This document shows positions 35,401 to 48,233 of a stretch of DNA of 64,000 bases, piece after piece. The notes beneath the pieces are model-generated. The model was not told the origin of the DNA and did no database searches. It saw only the letters and a program-made list of their open reading frames with translations. Numbering within the stretch: position 1 is the first letter of the stretch; each line of letters starts with the position of its first letter. Source of the DNA: Malania oleifera (taxonomy: Eukaryota > Streptophyta > Magnoliopsida > Santalales > Ximeniaceae); the NCBI RefSeq assembly GCF_029873635.1, contig NC_080423.1:100502991-100566990 (forward strand), in the 5' to 3' direction. The position numbers and the translations under genes are program-made.

Positions 35401-38400
35401 TGATCAAATCTGCAATTGTTCGACTCCCTGTGTAAGCCATGCTAACAGGTCAGCTTGTATCTTATCTAGTCCAAAAATCAAGACTTATCAGTTCATGCCC
35501 AGGCCAGGAATCAATATAGAGCCAGTGAGGTCTTGTCTGTACAGGATAGGGCAGTAATTCTCTGCCATATGACTGCTTGTTCCTCCTTAACTTTTCTTAG
35601 TTGGTTATTGGTGGGCTGTTGGTTTCATTATGCCTTCGTGTTGGCAACCTAAGAGTTTTTGGAGTGTTATTAGTCTTTTTATTCTTTTCAGCACTCCCCC
35701 TTGGGATGGAGTCTCCAAAAATCCCAATAGTTTGATTACCTTTCCATTGCCTCAAGTCAATATAGAAAAATCGAATAGTAGAAACTAACTATAGTGGTTT
35801 AAGGCTTTCTAGATTTATTTGATGAGCTTCAGCAAGTTTGAAGATATCTTTCAGTCTGGATCAGTGATGAGCGGATATGGATTCAAGAAGATATGTTAAT
35901 TGTCACATTACCATGGAATTCTATGGCATCCCACATTGCTAGGCGGTGTATGCACTTTGATATTCGTAAGGATCTAGGATTATGTAAAGCTCTTCTATTC
36001 CAATGACCTGACTCCTCACACGTATGATTTTTCCTCGCAGTACTTTCAACTATAGTGTCACCGAGTACTTTGCTGGATGAAGTGCATTCATGGGGAAGTC
36101 AAAATTATGCAACCAACAACTTCAAAACTGATAATCCATCTATCTCATATGACACCCCAGCCCCAGCAGGAGCCACCCTCATCTCCAAAAGTGGCCGCCA
36201 AAGGTGGTCATTGTTGGGGTCCTTAAAGGGTGTAAGGAACAGATGATCTGCAGGCTTCTCCAACATCACACACAGTTGGCTTGGTCCTCTCTCTCTTTCA
36301 TATGAAGTGACACACAAAGGTCAGTGGTTGTGGATAGGAAATCATAAAACTTGGTTCTTGATGGAGAACAAGCTGATCTGCCCAGGATCACCTTTTTTTG
36401 CAAGGTCAGAAGGGTTTCCATCTGTGAGAAAGCCGTGAACCTACTGAAGTTAATTAATTCAGTTATTTAGTTGAAAAGTCAGCAGAACATTCAGCAATAA
36501 AATTATTCAGCCAGCAAGTTGCAGCCAGTGTGATTCTTATTCAAAGTTCTGTTCAGTTTTTCAAAGTGGAATACAGCTGTCATCCATTAATAGCACAGGA
36601 GTGAGTTATTTAGTCAAGGAACTTGTCATATTCTTTGCCTTGTTTCTAGGTTTATTTAATGAGTTGTTAAGTCCCTAGAATATTAAAATTTTCCAGCTAT
36701 TCCCCGTGTACTCTGCCCTATAAATAGTGGCCTTATCCCAGTCATTTGAAGTAGTGAAAAAATAGAAAAGAGTCTCAAAAATCCAGCATAAAGTGCTGCA
36801 GCACTGTAGCTTTTTATATATGTAATTTCTTCATCAAGTCAGTAAATTAAAGAGGCATTTTTTCGTATTTTTATTCTCTGTTTTTTCTGTTTCTATTCTT
36901 CTGTTCCAACAAAATTTGGTATCAGAGCCATGTCATCCAGCACCTCTTCCTCTGCAGGAACTATGTTCAATTATTCTCAAAACCAAGTACCCATCTTCGA
37001 AGGAGAAAATTATGGGTACTGAGCTGATCAAATGATAATTTCCTTCATTGCATGAGACTTATGGGAGATTATTGAAGAAGGGTATGATGATTCAACTTCA
37101 GCAAATGATGATTCATCCTCTACAAACACAAGCACAGAAACCTCATCTCAGAGATCTGCCTAGAACAAAGAAAAAATAAAAAATAATGCTCTTGCTTTGA
37201 GTTATCTTCATCAAGGGATCAGCAAGACCATCTATCCTTGCATCCTTGGCATTCAAAAGGCTAGAGACGCATGGGAAACACTGCAGAAGGAATTTCAAGG
37301 AAACAATAAAGTAGTCTTGATCCGACTACAATCTCTTTGGAAGAACTTTGATTGCTTGGCAATGAAAGATTTTGAAAGCATCAAAGATTTTTTCTCCAAG
37401 GTTGCTGAAATAGTCAACCAAATCAGAGCTTATGCTGATCGGATAGAAGAAAAAAGATCGTTGAAAAAATTCTCATAAGTTTACCACCAAAATTTGATCA
37501 TGCAGCTGCAGTAATTGAAGAATCAAAAGACCTCTCAATTATGACCATGTTTGACCTCTGTGGTTCTTTAGAATCACATGAGGAAAGAATTAAAAGATCT
37601 TCAGGTCAGCCCTTGGAGGCAGGCTTTTCAATCAAAGCTTAATTTGAACCGGAAAAATCAAGAGAGGAAGGGAAATTTTCAGCAACAAGACCAATCTCAA
37701 AGAGGCCAAAATAATCAGTCTCGTGGTCGTGGAAGAGGCTGTGGCAGAGGCAGAAATTTTCAGCCTCAAAGGTCCAACAATCAAGAACAGAATTGCATCA
37801 TATGCAAGAAGTCAAATCACACCTTAGCAAAATGCTATTTAAGGTGTAAAAGGTGCTACATTCCAAACCATTCAAACTGGGATTGTTGGCACAAGAAGAA
37901 TGAAAGTTTAGAAGCAAATTTCAGCAAGGAAAATGATAAAGAGCAAGTGTTTCTCACTTGTCTCAATGCTGAAAGCAACGACGACAAGGTTTGGTACCTT
38001 GACAGTGGCTGCAGCAGTCATATGATAGGTAACTGTGAGTTATTTGTTAAAATTGATGAAAACGCTTCAAATTCTGTTATTCTTGGTGATGGGAATTTGT
38101 AAAAGTTGAAGGAAAAGGTGTAATAGCAGTGCAGTCCATATCAGGTGAGCAAAAATTCATCCATGATGTTCTTTATGTCCCAAGTCTTGCTCACAATCTC
38201 TTAAGTGTGGGGGCAGTTAATTCAAAAAGGATATTAAGTCCATTTCGAAGGAAATGAATGCAGAATCATAGACAAGTAGAAGAACTCACTGATGGGTAAA
38301 GTTGAGATGACTCAAAACAAGGTTTTTCCACTCTCCATCAACTACACAAGTCCAGTGGCTTTGAAGAGTGAAATTTCAGACAAATCTCAACTATGGCATC

Positions 38401-41400
38401 TCAGATATGGGCATTTAAATCATAAGGGACTGCAGCTTCTCAAGCAAAAGGATATGGTTCGCGGTCTTCCCCAAATAAATCAAATTGAAGGAGTTTGTGA
38501 AGGCTATATTTACGGGAAGATGCACCACCTTCCTTTCCCCAAAACTTCTTCGAGGGCCAAAGCTCCTTTGGAGCTTGTTCATGTAGATATATTTGGTGCC
38601 ACAAGAACACCATCTCTTGGAAACAAAAGGTATTTCATCCTTCTTGTTCATGATTTTACTAGAATGATATAGTTGTATTTTATTCAGCAAAAATCAGATG
38701 CCTTCTCAATATTTCTGGAGTTCAAAGCTCTCGTTGAAAGGCAAAGTGGGCTGAAAATGAAAACCTTAAGAACTGATTGTGGAGGTGAATTCATATATCA
38801 CGCATTCATGAATTATTGCAAGAAGGAAGGCATTCAAATGCAACTAACAGTGAGTAGAAGCCCTCAGCAGAACGGAGTTGCTAAAAGAAAGAACCGGACC
38901 ATTGTTGAAGGCTCGGAGCATGTTAAAAGGTAAAAGACTTCCTAATTCTCTTTAGGCTGAAGCTGTACATACCACTGTTTATATCTTAAACAGGTCACCA
39001 ACAAAATCAGTGAAGAATAGAACTCCCTATGAGGCTTGGAGTGGGAGAAAACCATATGTTAGCCATCTGAAAGTGTTTGGTAGTCTAGCCTACTCACTCA
39101 ACAAAATTCCTAAAAAGGACAAGTTTGATCAGAAGGGAGAAAAGCTTCTGTTTAATGGGTATAGCGATGAATCAAAGGGCTACCGGCTGCTGAATCCTAT
39201 TAATCACAAGCTGACAGTGGCAAGAGATGTCATCTTTGACGAAAGGGGAGTACGGCAGTGGACTTCCAGCGGCCAGAACTCAACAAATATTCTAGATTTT
39301 GTACTAGCTGAAGCAACAAGACCTAAATCAGCAAATTGCACCCGAGAACCTTAGTTCAAAATCTGAAAATTCAGAAAATGAAGGAACTTCATCCTCTTCA
39401 CCTGTCCTAAGAAGATCTCCGGAGAGGTATGGTGATTTTAGAAGCTATTTTTCTAATGAAAATTCAGAATTTACTCTTTTCTTTTGTGAGCCACAGAATT
39501 TTGAAGATGCAGTAAAGGATAAAAAATGGAAAAAAGGCCATGGAAGAAGAGCTGAACGTGATTGAAAAGAACAACACATGGAAGCTTGTGGATCCTCCTG
39601 AAGGCAAAGACATTATTGGTCTCAAGTGGGTTTACAAAACCAAGTACAACGAGGATGGTTTCATTCAAAAGTACAAGGCCAGATTGGTTGCCAAAGGTTA
39701 TTCTCAACAACCTGGAGTTGATTTCAATGAGACCTTTGCACCGGTCACAAGAATTGAGACAATTCGGCTTGTACTTGCAATAGTTGCCAAATTGGAATTA
39801 AATGTGTATCAAATGTATGTTAAATTTGCGTTTCTCAACGGAGAACTAAACGAGGAAGTTTATGTTGAGCAACCACGTGGATATGAAGTGAAGGGCAAAG
39901 AAGAAAAGGTGTACAAACTGAACAAGGCTTTGTATGGCCTCAAACAAGCTCCACGAGCTTGGAATAGTAAGATTGATTCTTATGTTCAGAATTCAGGATT
40001 TCAGAAAGGCTCTCATGAACTAGCTCTTTATTTTTTTAAAAAAGAAACTGATTTCATCATTGTTTGCTTGTACTTTGATGATCTAATTTACTTTGGAAGC
40101 AATCTTCATTTACTTGCTGATTTCAAGCACTCAATGATGAAAAATTTTGAGATGACAGACTTAGGGATCATGAAGTACTTCCTCAGGATGCAAGTTAAGC
40201 AAGGAAGAAGGGAAATTTTCATTTCCCAAGAAAAGTATGCAGCTGATATTTTGAATAAATTTCATATGAAGGACTGTACGACTGTAAGTACTCCTATGGC
40301 TCTAAATGAAAAATTAAATTCTGATGATGGAGCTAAGAAATTCGACGAAAATCAATATAGGAGTTTAGTTGGATCCTTTATTTACTTGACTCATACTAGG
40401 CCTGATATTACACAAGCTGTTAGTATGTTGTCTAGGTTCATGCACAGCCCAAGTGTACTTCATTATGCAGCAGCAAAAAGGGTATTAAGATACCTTAAAG
40501 GCACACTAAAACTTGGACTGAAGTACAGCAAAGATTCTGAGTTTGTTTTGACCGGTTTCACTGGCAGTGATTGGGCTGGATCAGTTGATGATCGAAAAAG
40601 CACATCGGCATATGTTTTCTACCTTGGAAATGGCACCATTTCATGGTGTTCAAGAAAGCAAAACACTGTTGCCTCGTCATCTTAGAAGCAGAATATATGT
40701 CAGCAACAAAGGCTGCTTGTGAAGGAGTTTGGCTGAGGAAATTACTTAGTGATTTAGGGCTGAAGCAAGAGGGTCTACAACCATTTATTGTGATAATATG
40801 TCAGCAATAGCTCTAACTAAGAACCCAGTTTTTCATGCCAAGACAACGCACATTGAGGTCAGACATCACTTTATTCGTGACCTTGTGCAGAAGGAAGAAA
40901 TTCAGCTAGAATTCATCAGCACTAATGAACAACCAGCAGATATGCTCAAAAAACATATTACTACTAAGAAGTTTTTGAAGTTCAGAGACATGTTAGGACT
41001 CACGGATTTAGAGGGGAATTCGTGAGAAAGCCGTGAACCTACTGAAGTTAGTTAATTCAGTTATTTAGTTGAAAAGTCAGCAGACAACTCAGCTTACAGT
41101 CAGGAGAACATTCAGCAATAAAATTATTCAGTCAGCAAGCTGCAGCCAGTGTGATTCTTATTCAAAGTTCTGTTCAGTTTTTCAAAGTGGAATACAGCTG
41201 TCATCCATTAATAACACAAGAGTTAGTTATTTAGTCTAGGAACTTGTCATATTCTTTGCCTTGTTTCTAGGTTTATTTAATGAGTTGTTTAGTCCCTAGA
41301 ATACTAAAATTTCCCATCTATCCCCCATGTACTCTGCCTTATAAATAGTGGCCTTATCCCAGTCATTTGAAGTAGTGAAAAAATAGAAAAGAGTCTCAAA

Positions 41401-44400
41401 AATCCAGCAAAAAGTGCTGCAGCACTGTAGCTTTTTATATATGTAATTTCTTTATCAAGTCAATAAATTAAAGAGGCATTTTTCAGTATTTTTCTTTTCT
41501 GTTTTTTCTGTTTCTATTCTTCTGTTCCAACACCATCTTCTTGGAGGTACAAGAGGTAGAATTTTCTTATGTCCTGGGCTGACTTCTGGAGCAGCAACAA
41601 ACAACTGTCTTGGTTTAGAAGGCAGAGGAGTGGAGAGAACACCCTAGGTCAAAGAGGAATGGTTTCCCAGAAGGCTTTGACTCCAAATGGTAGTTAGGAT
41701 CTCAACAGCTGCAGAAGCATTGGGCCGAAAAATCCTTCCAAGGCCCAAGGGAAGAGCCATTGAATCTGGTTTTCAGCAAAGACCACTGCCCCCTTCCGTG
41801 ATGAAAAAGGAATCTCCACATGTTGAAGCAACCAGGAATACTCCCCTGGAGACAGCAAACTCCTGCCCTCACTGCAGCACGCTGAATCAGCATCTCCCTC
41901 AGGAAAAGCACCTGTGCAACAGTGAACTTGGAGACAAGTGTACCTGCGCTCTTTCACTTGAGTGGTCGTGGGAGACTCAAATATGACAGCTGGATTTCCC
42001 CCCCTGAACCCCCCCCCCCCCCCCCCCCCGGGGGTTCAATTTTGAAAATAGTGGGCAGTCCACTCCCAGGCCCAAGGAGCTCAACTGTTCTAAAGCTGTT
42101 GACAACTTCAGGCCCAAAAGATTATTTTCCTCATACCAGCCCAAAACCAAGGCCCGTTGCTTACAAAGACCCAGAAAAATCCCTCCTAACCCCCCCTGTT
42201 CCTCTTAAGGAGTCTGGACTCTGGACTTTCTTTGCCTTACACTCCTCTCTTTAGTGCAGAAACAGCCGCACAAACTCATAAGGAATGGACCATCTAAGAT
42301 GCTTCTCCAAGGAGTATGGCTGACATCAAGGAGGTTCAGGACAGTTTTGTAAATAAGAACCTTAGCCTTGATCCCAGTGAGTGACAAGGCATTATTGGAC
42401 TACAATCAAGTGGCCTTGGAATCACCAATCACCTTGGTATGCTTTCTTTGCAAAGTAGTTGTTGAAACTGTTGACAACTTACTACTCCACTGCCCCTGGA
42501 TCAGAATTTCTGAAACATAGAAGTTGCTCTTTCAGGACAGCACTGGGTCACTGACTCACTGCTGTATCTGTGGGAGAGGAAATCTTCTTGGAGGGGTATT
42601 TCTACAAATATAGAAAGGAAAAAAGCCTTGTCCGTCATCTCTCTCTCACCATTTTCTGGATTATGTGGAGAGAGAAATTCTAGAGCTTATGAAGGAACAT
42701 TTACCCCCCACAATCCTTAAGGATAGATGGCCTTCTACTCTTTCAAGATGGTTAAGTGGGCAGTACATGCTGGGACACATTTAAATTTTGATCTCTTGGA
42801 AACACTGCCACACTGTTGATCCTTTTTTGTTTTCTCTCTCTTTTTGTTTGTAAAAGGGTGGCACCCCCTTGGTGCCCTTTTAATGAAATAACTTGTTGCC
42901 AATGAAAAAAAATTATGCAACCCATAACTGCTAGGTGTTGTGAGATGCAAAAATAGAAGGACCAGATGATGTTCTTCACGTCTTAGTGGATTTAAGACCA
43001 GGGTTTGACTCGGTGGGCATGATGTAGGTACATCATGCAAAGTGTATCCATTGTGCGCATGGCAGCTACAGTGTAGAGTCTCCATGGCAAGCCCTATCAA
43101 GTAGCTAATGCTGCAACCATAGATTCTGCATCTATTTCCTCAGCAACTGAAGAGCAGCACACTGTCTGTATTACCAGAAGAGCAATGTAACTTTCTCAGT
43201 ATCAGGCATCTCTTGCCAAACCTATTTCTTGTTTGTCATCCAAACCTCTTCTTTTAGGTCAGTCATGTTACTTGCAAAAGCACCATTATGTCAAGCTTGC
43301 TTCTTGGATGATCAGATTAATAAACGAGAAGCCTTTTTGTGTTAGTCCATCTCTAAATTAAGTTTTTGGTATTTTTTTTTTTTACCTTTGTCAATGATTA
43401 TACAAGGATGACTTGGATTTAGTTAATGAAAGATGATTCTAAGTTTTCTGGGCCTTCTGCTCTGAAACTAAACCCAATAATGTGTTTGTTTGAATTCTTC
43501 AAAGCGATAATGCTAAGAGCGCTTCAGCACCCTGTACCACCAATATGACTACCTCAAGAATGATTCGCAAATCATCTTGTGCTCACACCCACAACAAAAA
43601 TGGGGTTGTTGGAAGGCAAAAATGAAAAGGGAAGGAGAAGAATAAGACAAATTAACATGCCCATAGTGTTCTGGAGTGATATTCTTACTATTTGCTCCAC
43701 TGTTGATCTGATGCCATTGTTAGTCTATGAAGGCAAAATACCATACACCACCCTATTTCCTAATGATCCTTAGTTCTCATTAACTGTTGCATATTCAGGT
43801 GAGCGTCCTTTGTTCATCATTTATCTCCTGTCAATAAATTGGATCCTCATGCTGTGAAGTTTGTATTTTAGAGTATTCTCATTCTCAAAAAGAGTATTGG
43901 CGCTATTGTCCAACTTTAGTTGATTCCATGTCTCTGTTGACGTCACTTTGAGTCCACTGATACTACGCACTGTTTTAAGTTTTTGAGCTCCAGAGATCCA
44001 TCACCTACTCCTATTTCTCCTTAATGTGGGAATTTTATCTCTGCTTTCACCTTGTCCTCTCGCACCTTCATCTCCATTGAGACTTTTTGGCTGTCTAGAT
44101 TGTCCCTCCAAATTCAAGTACTCTGCCTTCAGCTTCTTTGTCTAGAGATCCTATGTCTCATGACATTAATTTTTATATCACTGTTCGGAAAAGTAGGCAC
44201 ACATGTGCCCAGCATCCAATCTATAATTTTCTGTCTTATCATTTTGTCATCTTACCTTTAGTATTTTATTACTTCTTTATCATCCATGGTGATCCCTAGT
44301 TTGCATTTGAAGCTTTCTCCCACTTCCAATGGAGCACAATAATGGATGAAGAGATGCACACCTTTAAGGCTAATAATACTTGGGAATGTGCCAAGTTCGT

Positions 44401-47400
44401 GCTGATAAGTCTATGGTCAGTTGTCATTGCATGTTTATTGTGAAAGTAAATCTAGATGGCTTTATTGCTCACTTCAGGACTAGACTAGTGACTAAGGGTC
44501 TACTCGTTTGGCAGACTACGGTTGGGATTGGATTGAAGTGAACACAATAATTGTCTCATTCCATGTTTGGTCAGCCATCTATAAGGGATAGGATAGGATA
44601 GGACAGGACAGAGGTAGAATTTCTTTTTTACTCTTTTATGTCTTTGAACTCCCTTAGGCTGAACTGGCCATTAAGTGTCACTCAGCTCCACGTGAGGTTG
44701 GTCTCCTATCTTATCATATCCAACACTTGTGTTGCACCAAACTTTGGCTAAGAGTGCTCAGCCTGTTTCATTGGCCTTCACGCCAACTAGATGAAAGAAT
44801 GTAATTGATCTTCAGGAATAGGTCTATATGGAGCAATTTTTGGGTTTGTTATTCAAAAGGAGTTGGGTCAGTTTGTCACTGAAAAAGTTTGTATGGCTTA
44901 AGAGTGGCATCCCAGAGTGTGGTTTGGTTCATTCAAAGCTGTGGTGATTGATTTTAATCTTTAGAGGTGTGAGGTAGATCATTTTGTATTCTAATGTCAT
45001 ACCATCCCATGTAAAAAATGTCAAGGTTTTTCTTATTGTTCATGTGGATGATATTGTAATCACAGGTGATGATACTCAAGGTATACAACATTTGAAGCAG
45101 TTTTTAGAGACCAAGCTCCATACTAAAGGATCTAGGACCATTGAAGTACTATTGTGAATTGAGGTATCTAAAGCCCATATGAGACCGCTTAGTAATGCAA
45201 AACACATGTTTATACGATCATGGTCTTAAATTTCCACGAAATTGTCGAAATTTCCGATTTCCGTCACTCTTGAAATTGAAATGCCATTCGATTTCCATCT
45301 TGCATAATTTCCATCGAAATCTCAACGAATCATCCGAAATTTATCGAAATCTCGAAATTTTAGAGAAACTTGTCGAAATTTTAACTATACGATGAAATTT
45401 CGTCAGAATTCAAATGAGAAATTTAGGAGTGAAGTGAAATTTCTATCTTAATTAATTTTATTTATTTTGTCGAAACAAAAGATTATTACAAGTGCTTTTG
45501 AAATTATATGAAAAAATAAACTTATAGTAACATTTTACTTAACCATTCATGTCTAAATTATCATTATTTGTATAATAAATAATATTTAAATGATTTATGA
45601 ATTTCATTTGTATTAACTAAATATGTTTAATGTACATTATCTTACAAATATATTTGATACACACAAGGTCTTAAATTTCGATTTCGACTCAAATTTCGAA
45701 GCTCCAAAAGAACGGAAATTTCGATTTCGATGTCAGTTTCGATTTCAATTTGAAAAAATAACAGAATCTAGTAGTAAAGTATGGAATTCTTTGTGAAACT
45801 TTAGAAATGGTTAACAAATATAATAATATAAGTTTTAAGACTAATATATTACAAATTAAATACATCTATGTTTTGTATAGAGTGGAAAAGTTATAAAATA
45901 GTATGTGTATCAAACATGTCTGTAAGATAATGTACATTAAACAGATTCAGTTAATGCAAATGAAATTCATAATTCATTTAAATATTATTTATTATACAAA
46001 TATTGATAATTTAGACATGAATGGTTAAATAAAATATTACTATAAGTTTATTTTTTCCTATAATTTCAAAAGCACTTGTGGTAACCTTTTGTTTCAATAA
46101 AATAAATTAAAGAGAAGAAATTTCACTTCACTCTTCAATCTCTCATTTGAATTTCGACGAAATTTCATTGTATAGTTAAAATTTCGACAAATTTCGCTAA
46201 AATTTCGAGGTTTCAATAAATTTCGGATGATTCGTTGAGATTTTGACGGAAATTATGCAAGACAGAAATCGACTGCCATTTCGATTTCGAGGGTGACGGA
46301 AATTTCGACAATTTTGTGGAAATTTAAGACCATGGATACACATACTATTTTACAACTTTTCCACCTCATACAAAACATAGATGTATTTAATTTGTAATAT
46401 ATTAGTCCTAAAACTTATATTATTATGTTTGTTAACCATTTCTAAAGTTTCACAAAGAATTCCATGCTTTATTACTAATTTCGGTTATTTTTTCAAATTG
46501 AAATCGAAATTGAAATTTCCGTCGAAATTTTGGTACTTTTGGAGCTTCAAAATTTGAGTCGAAATCGAAATTTAAGACCTTGTATACGATGGATGAGACA
46601 AGGCTATTGGGATGCAAAACTATTGATATACCCATGGAACTTGACAGAAAACTAATGCCAGAAGGGGTGAACCTTTCACTGATCTTGGACAAGATCACAG
46701 GCTTGTTGGAAGGTTGAATTATTTAATGATCACTTGATTAAATATATCCGACGAGACCAGTATTGCAAGTCAGTCCTTTAGCTCTGTTTGAACCAGTTAT
46801 TTGGAGGTTGTTATTCATATCAACATCCTAAGTGAATGCACGAGAGAGGTCTCTTGTAGTAGGATTAGGATCATACACATGTTCAAGGTTACAAAAATGC
46901 AAATTGGGCTGGATCACCCTTTGATACAAGATTCATGATAGAATATTGTGTTTTGTTGGTTCCTTGGTGGTAACTTTGATGTCTTGGAAGAGAAGGAAGC
47001 AAATTGTGATCGGGACTCATAACTAAGACGAAAAACATTAGACCACCCCCCCCCCCCCAGGGTCAAGGAAGCTTCTAATTTTTCACTATTTTCGACACCA
47101 CCTAATCCTTCTTCGAAACTTGTCACATTTTTAACACCATGATCTTGTTTAATCCAAACAATTAATATTCTGAGCTTGCTCCAAAGTTTGTTCAGTTCAA
47201 CTCGTAAATCGAAGGGTATAGAGTCCTTCCCAATGCTAGTCTTTTGAGTTCTAGGAGCAGAAGTGTTGGCCTGCCCATTTTTGGCGTCCAACAAGGAAAT
47301 ACTTGGATCCCCATTTCCCTGAACATATGCACAACTACCATGGACCTTCTTTGTGGAGTCCAAAAGATGAGATCCTCCCTTTGAATCCACACTAGAACCC

Positions 47401-48164
47401 AAATCAGAGTTTCCTAGAATTGGGCATGTTCAAATAAGTGGCCCAATTTGGTCAAAAAAGATGTACATCCTTTTTCAATTATTTGGGCAAGTCCAAAACG
47501 AGAAATATGCCAGTCAGCCTACTCCTCTTTGCGATTTCCTCTCCAAACACAACCCTAGATGCCTCTGAGAGAGTGGCAGATCCCGCTGAAACCCTAGCTA
47601 CCTTCACATTCTGGTAAAACAATTACAATTAGTTTGCAGTGGAATTTATCTTTGAAACTCCACAATTCTTCAGTTTAAACGTACCTCCACACTGATAGCA
47701 TCACTCTTCTCCCTCAACCAACATACCCTGATTTCTAGAATGAGCTTGCCTACCGAGACCCTCGCCATTGCCTTTTTTACCTTTCAGCACCACCTAACTC
47801 CACAATTGAAGTTTCGTAGCCTGTCACCCTTGACGCCACTAGGAATAAACACTCTAAATTTCTTGCCTTTTCACCCAGCTCTTTAACTCCAAAAGCTTTC
47901 CCACCTTCATTCCACCTAATTGACATCCAATACTATGTGATACCCTTACAAATACTCTGAAAATGCCTTTTCCATCCAACCCAAGACGAACAACCTATCA
48001 GCAAACCAGAGTGCTGCCTCTTTGAAAACCTAATCCACCTATTTTGAACAACATTATTATCGATTACGAGCAAAGAAGAGATCTCCCTGACCTTGTCTAA
48101 ATGCACGTCCTTCGATCTGGATCAAATGATTCAAAATAGCCTACAGTAAATCACTGTACGAGCA

Positions 48165-48233
<69 letters not shown>

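Larger units (their letters stand above)
36423..41532 (+). mobile_element. Copia element F, full length with TSD CCATC
   Basis: The 5' LTR is 36423-36911 and the 3' LTR is 41021-41532, with CCATC flanks at 36418-36422 and 41533-41537. A perfect primer site TGGTATCAGAGC lies at 36917-36928. The polypurine tract (gagggg) sits just before the 3' LTR. The element is 5110 bp and antisense to RSH1. Order is gag, protease, integrase, RT, RNase H, as in Copia. Several nonsense codons make it non-autonomous now. The two LTRs are alike except for a 23-bp segment present only in the 3' LTR. Confidence 0.97.
42913..47035 (+). pseudogene. Copia fragment G (gag end to RNase H), same family as B, C and E
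   Basis: Degenerate translations run in order: zinc-knuckle remnant and [14 protein letters not shown] (about 43080), [11 protein letters not shown] (about 43200), integrase pieces ([29 protein letters not shown] at 43579-43773, [13 protein letters not shown]), RT start (about 44340-44496), EVYMEQ-like region (about 44820), [20 protein letters not shown] (about 45040), then after the hAT insertion [15 protein letters not shown] (46592) and [12 protein letters not shown] (about 46900). Both LTRs are absent. It is interrupted at 44497-44747 and 45219-46582. Confidence 0.8.

Noticed and set aside
42735..43100. 121-codon minus-strand frame
   Set aside because: It spans the boundary between the LINE poly(A) end and Copia fragment G, both on the plus strand, and carries no domain.
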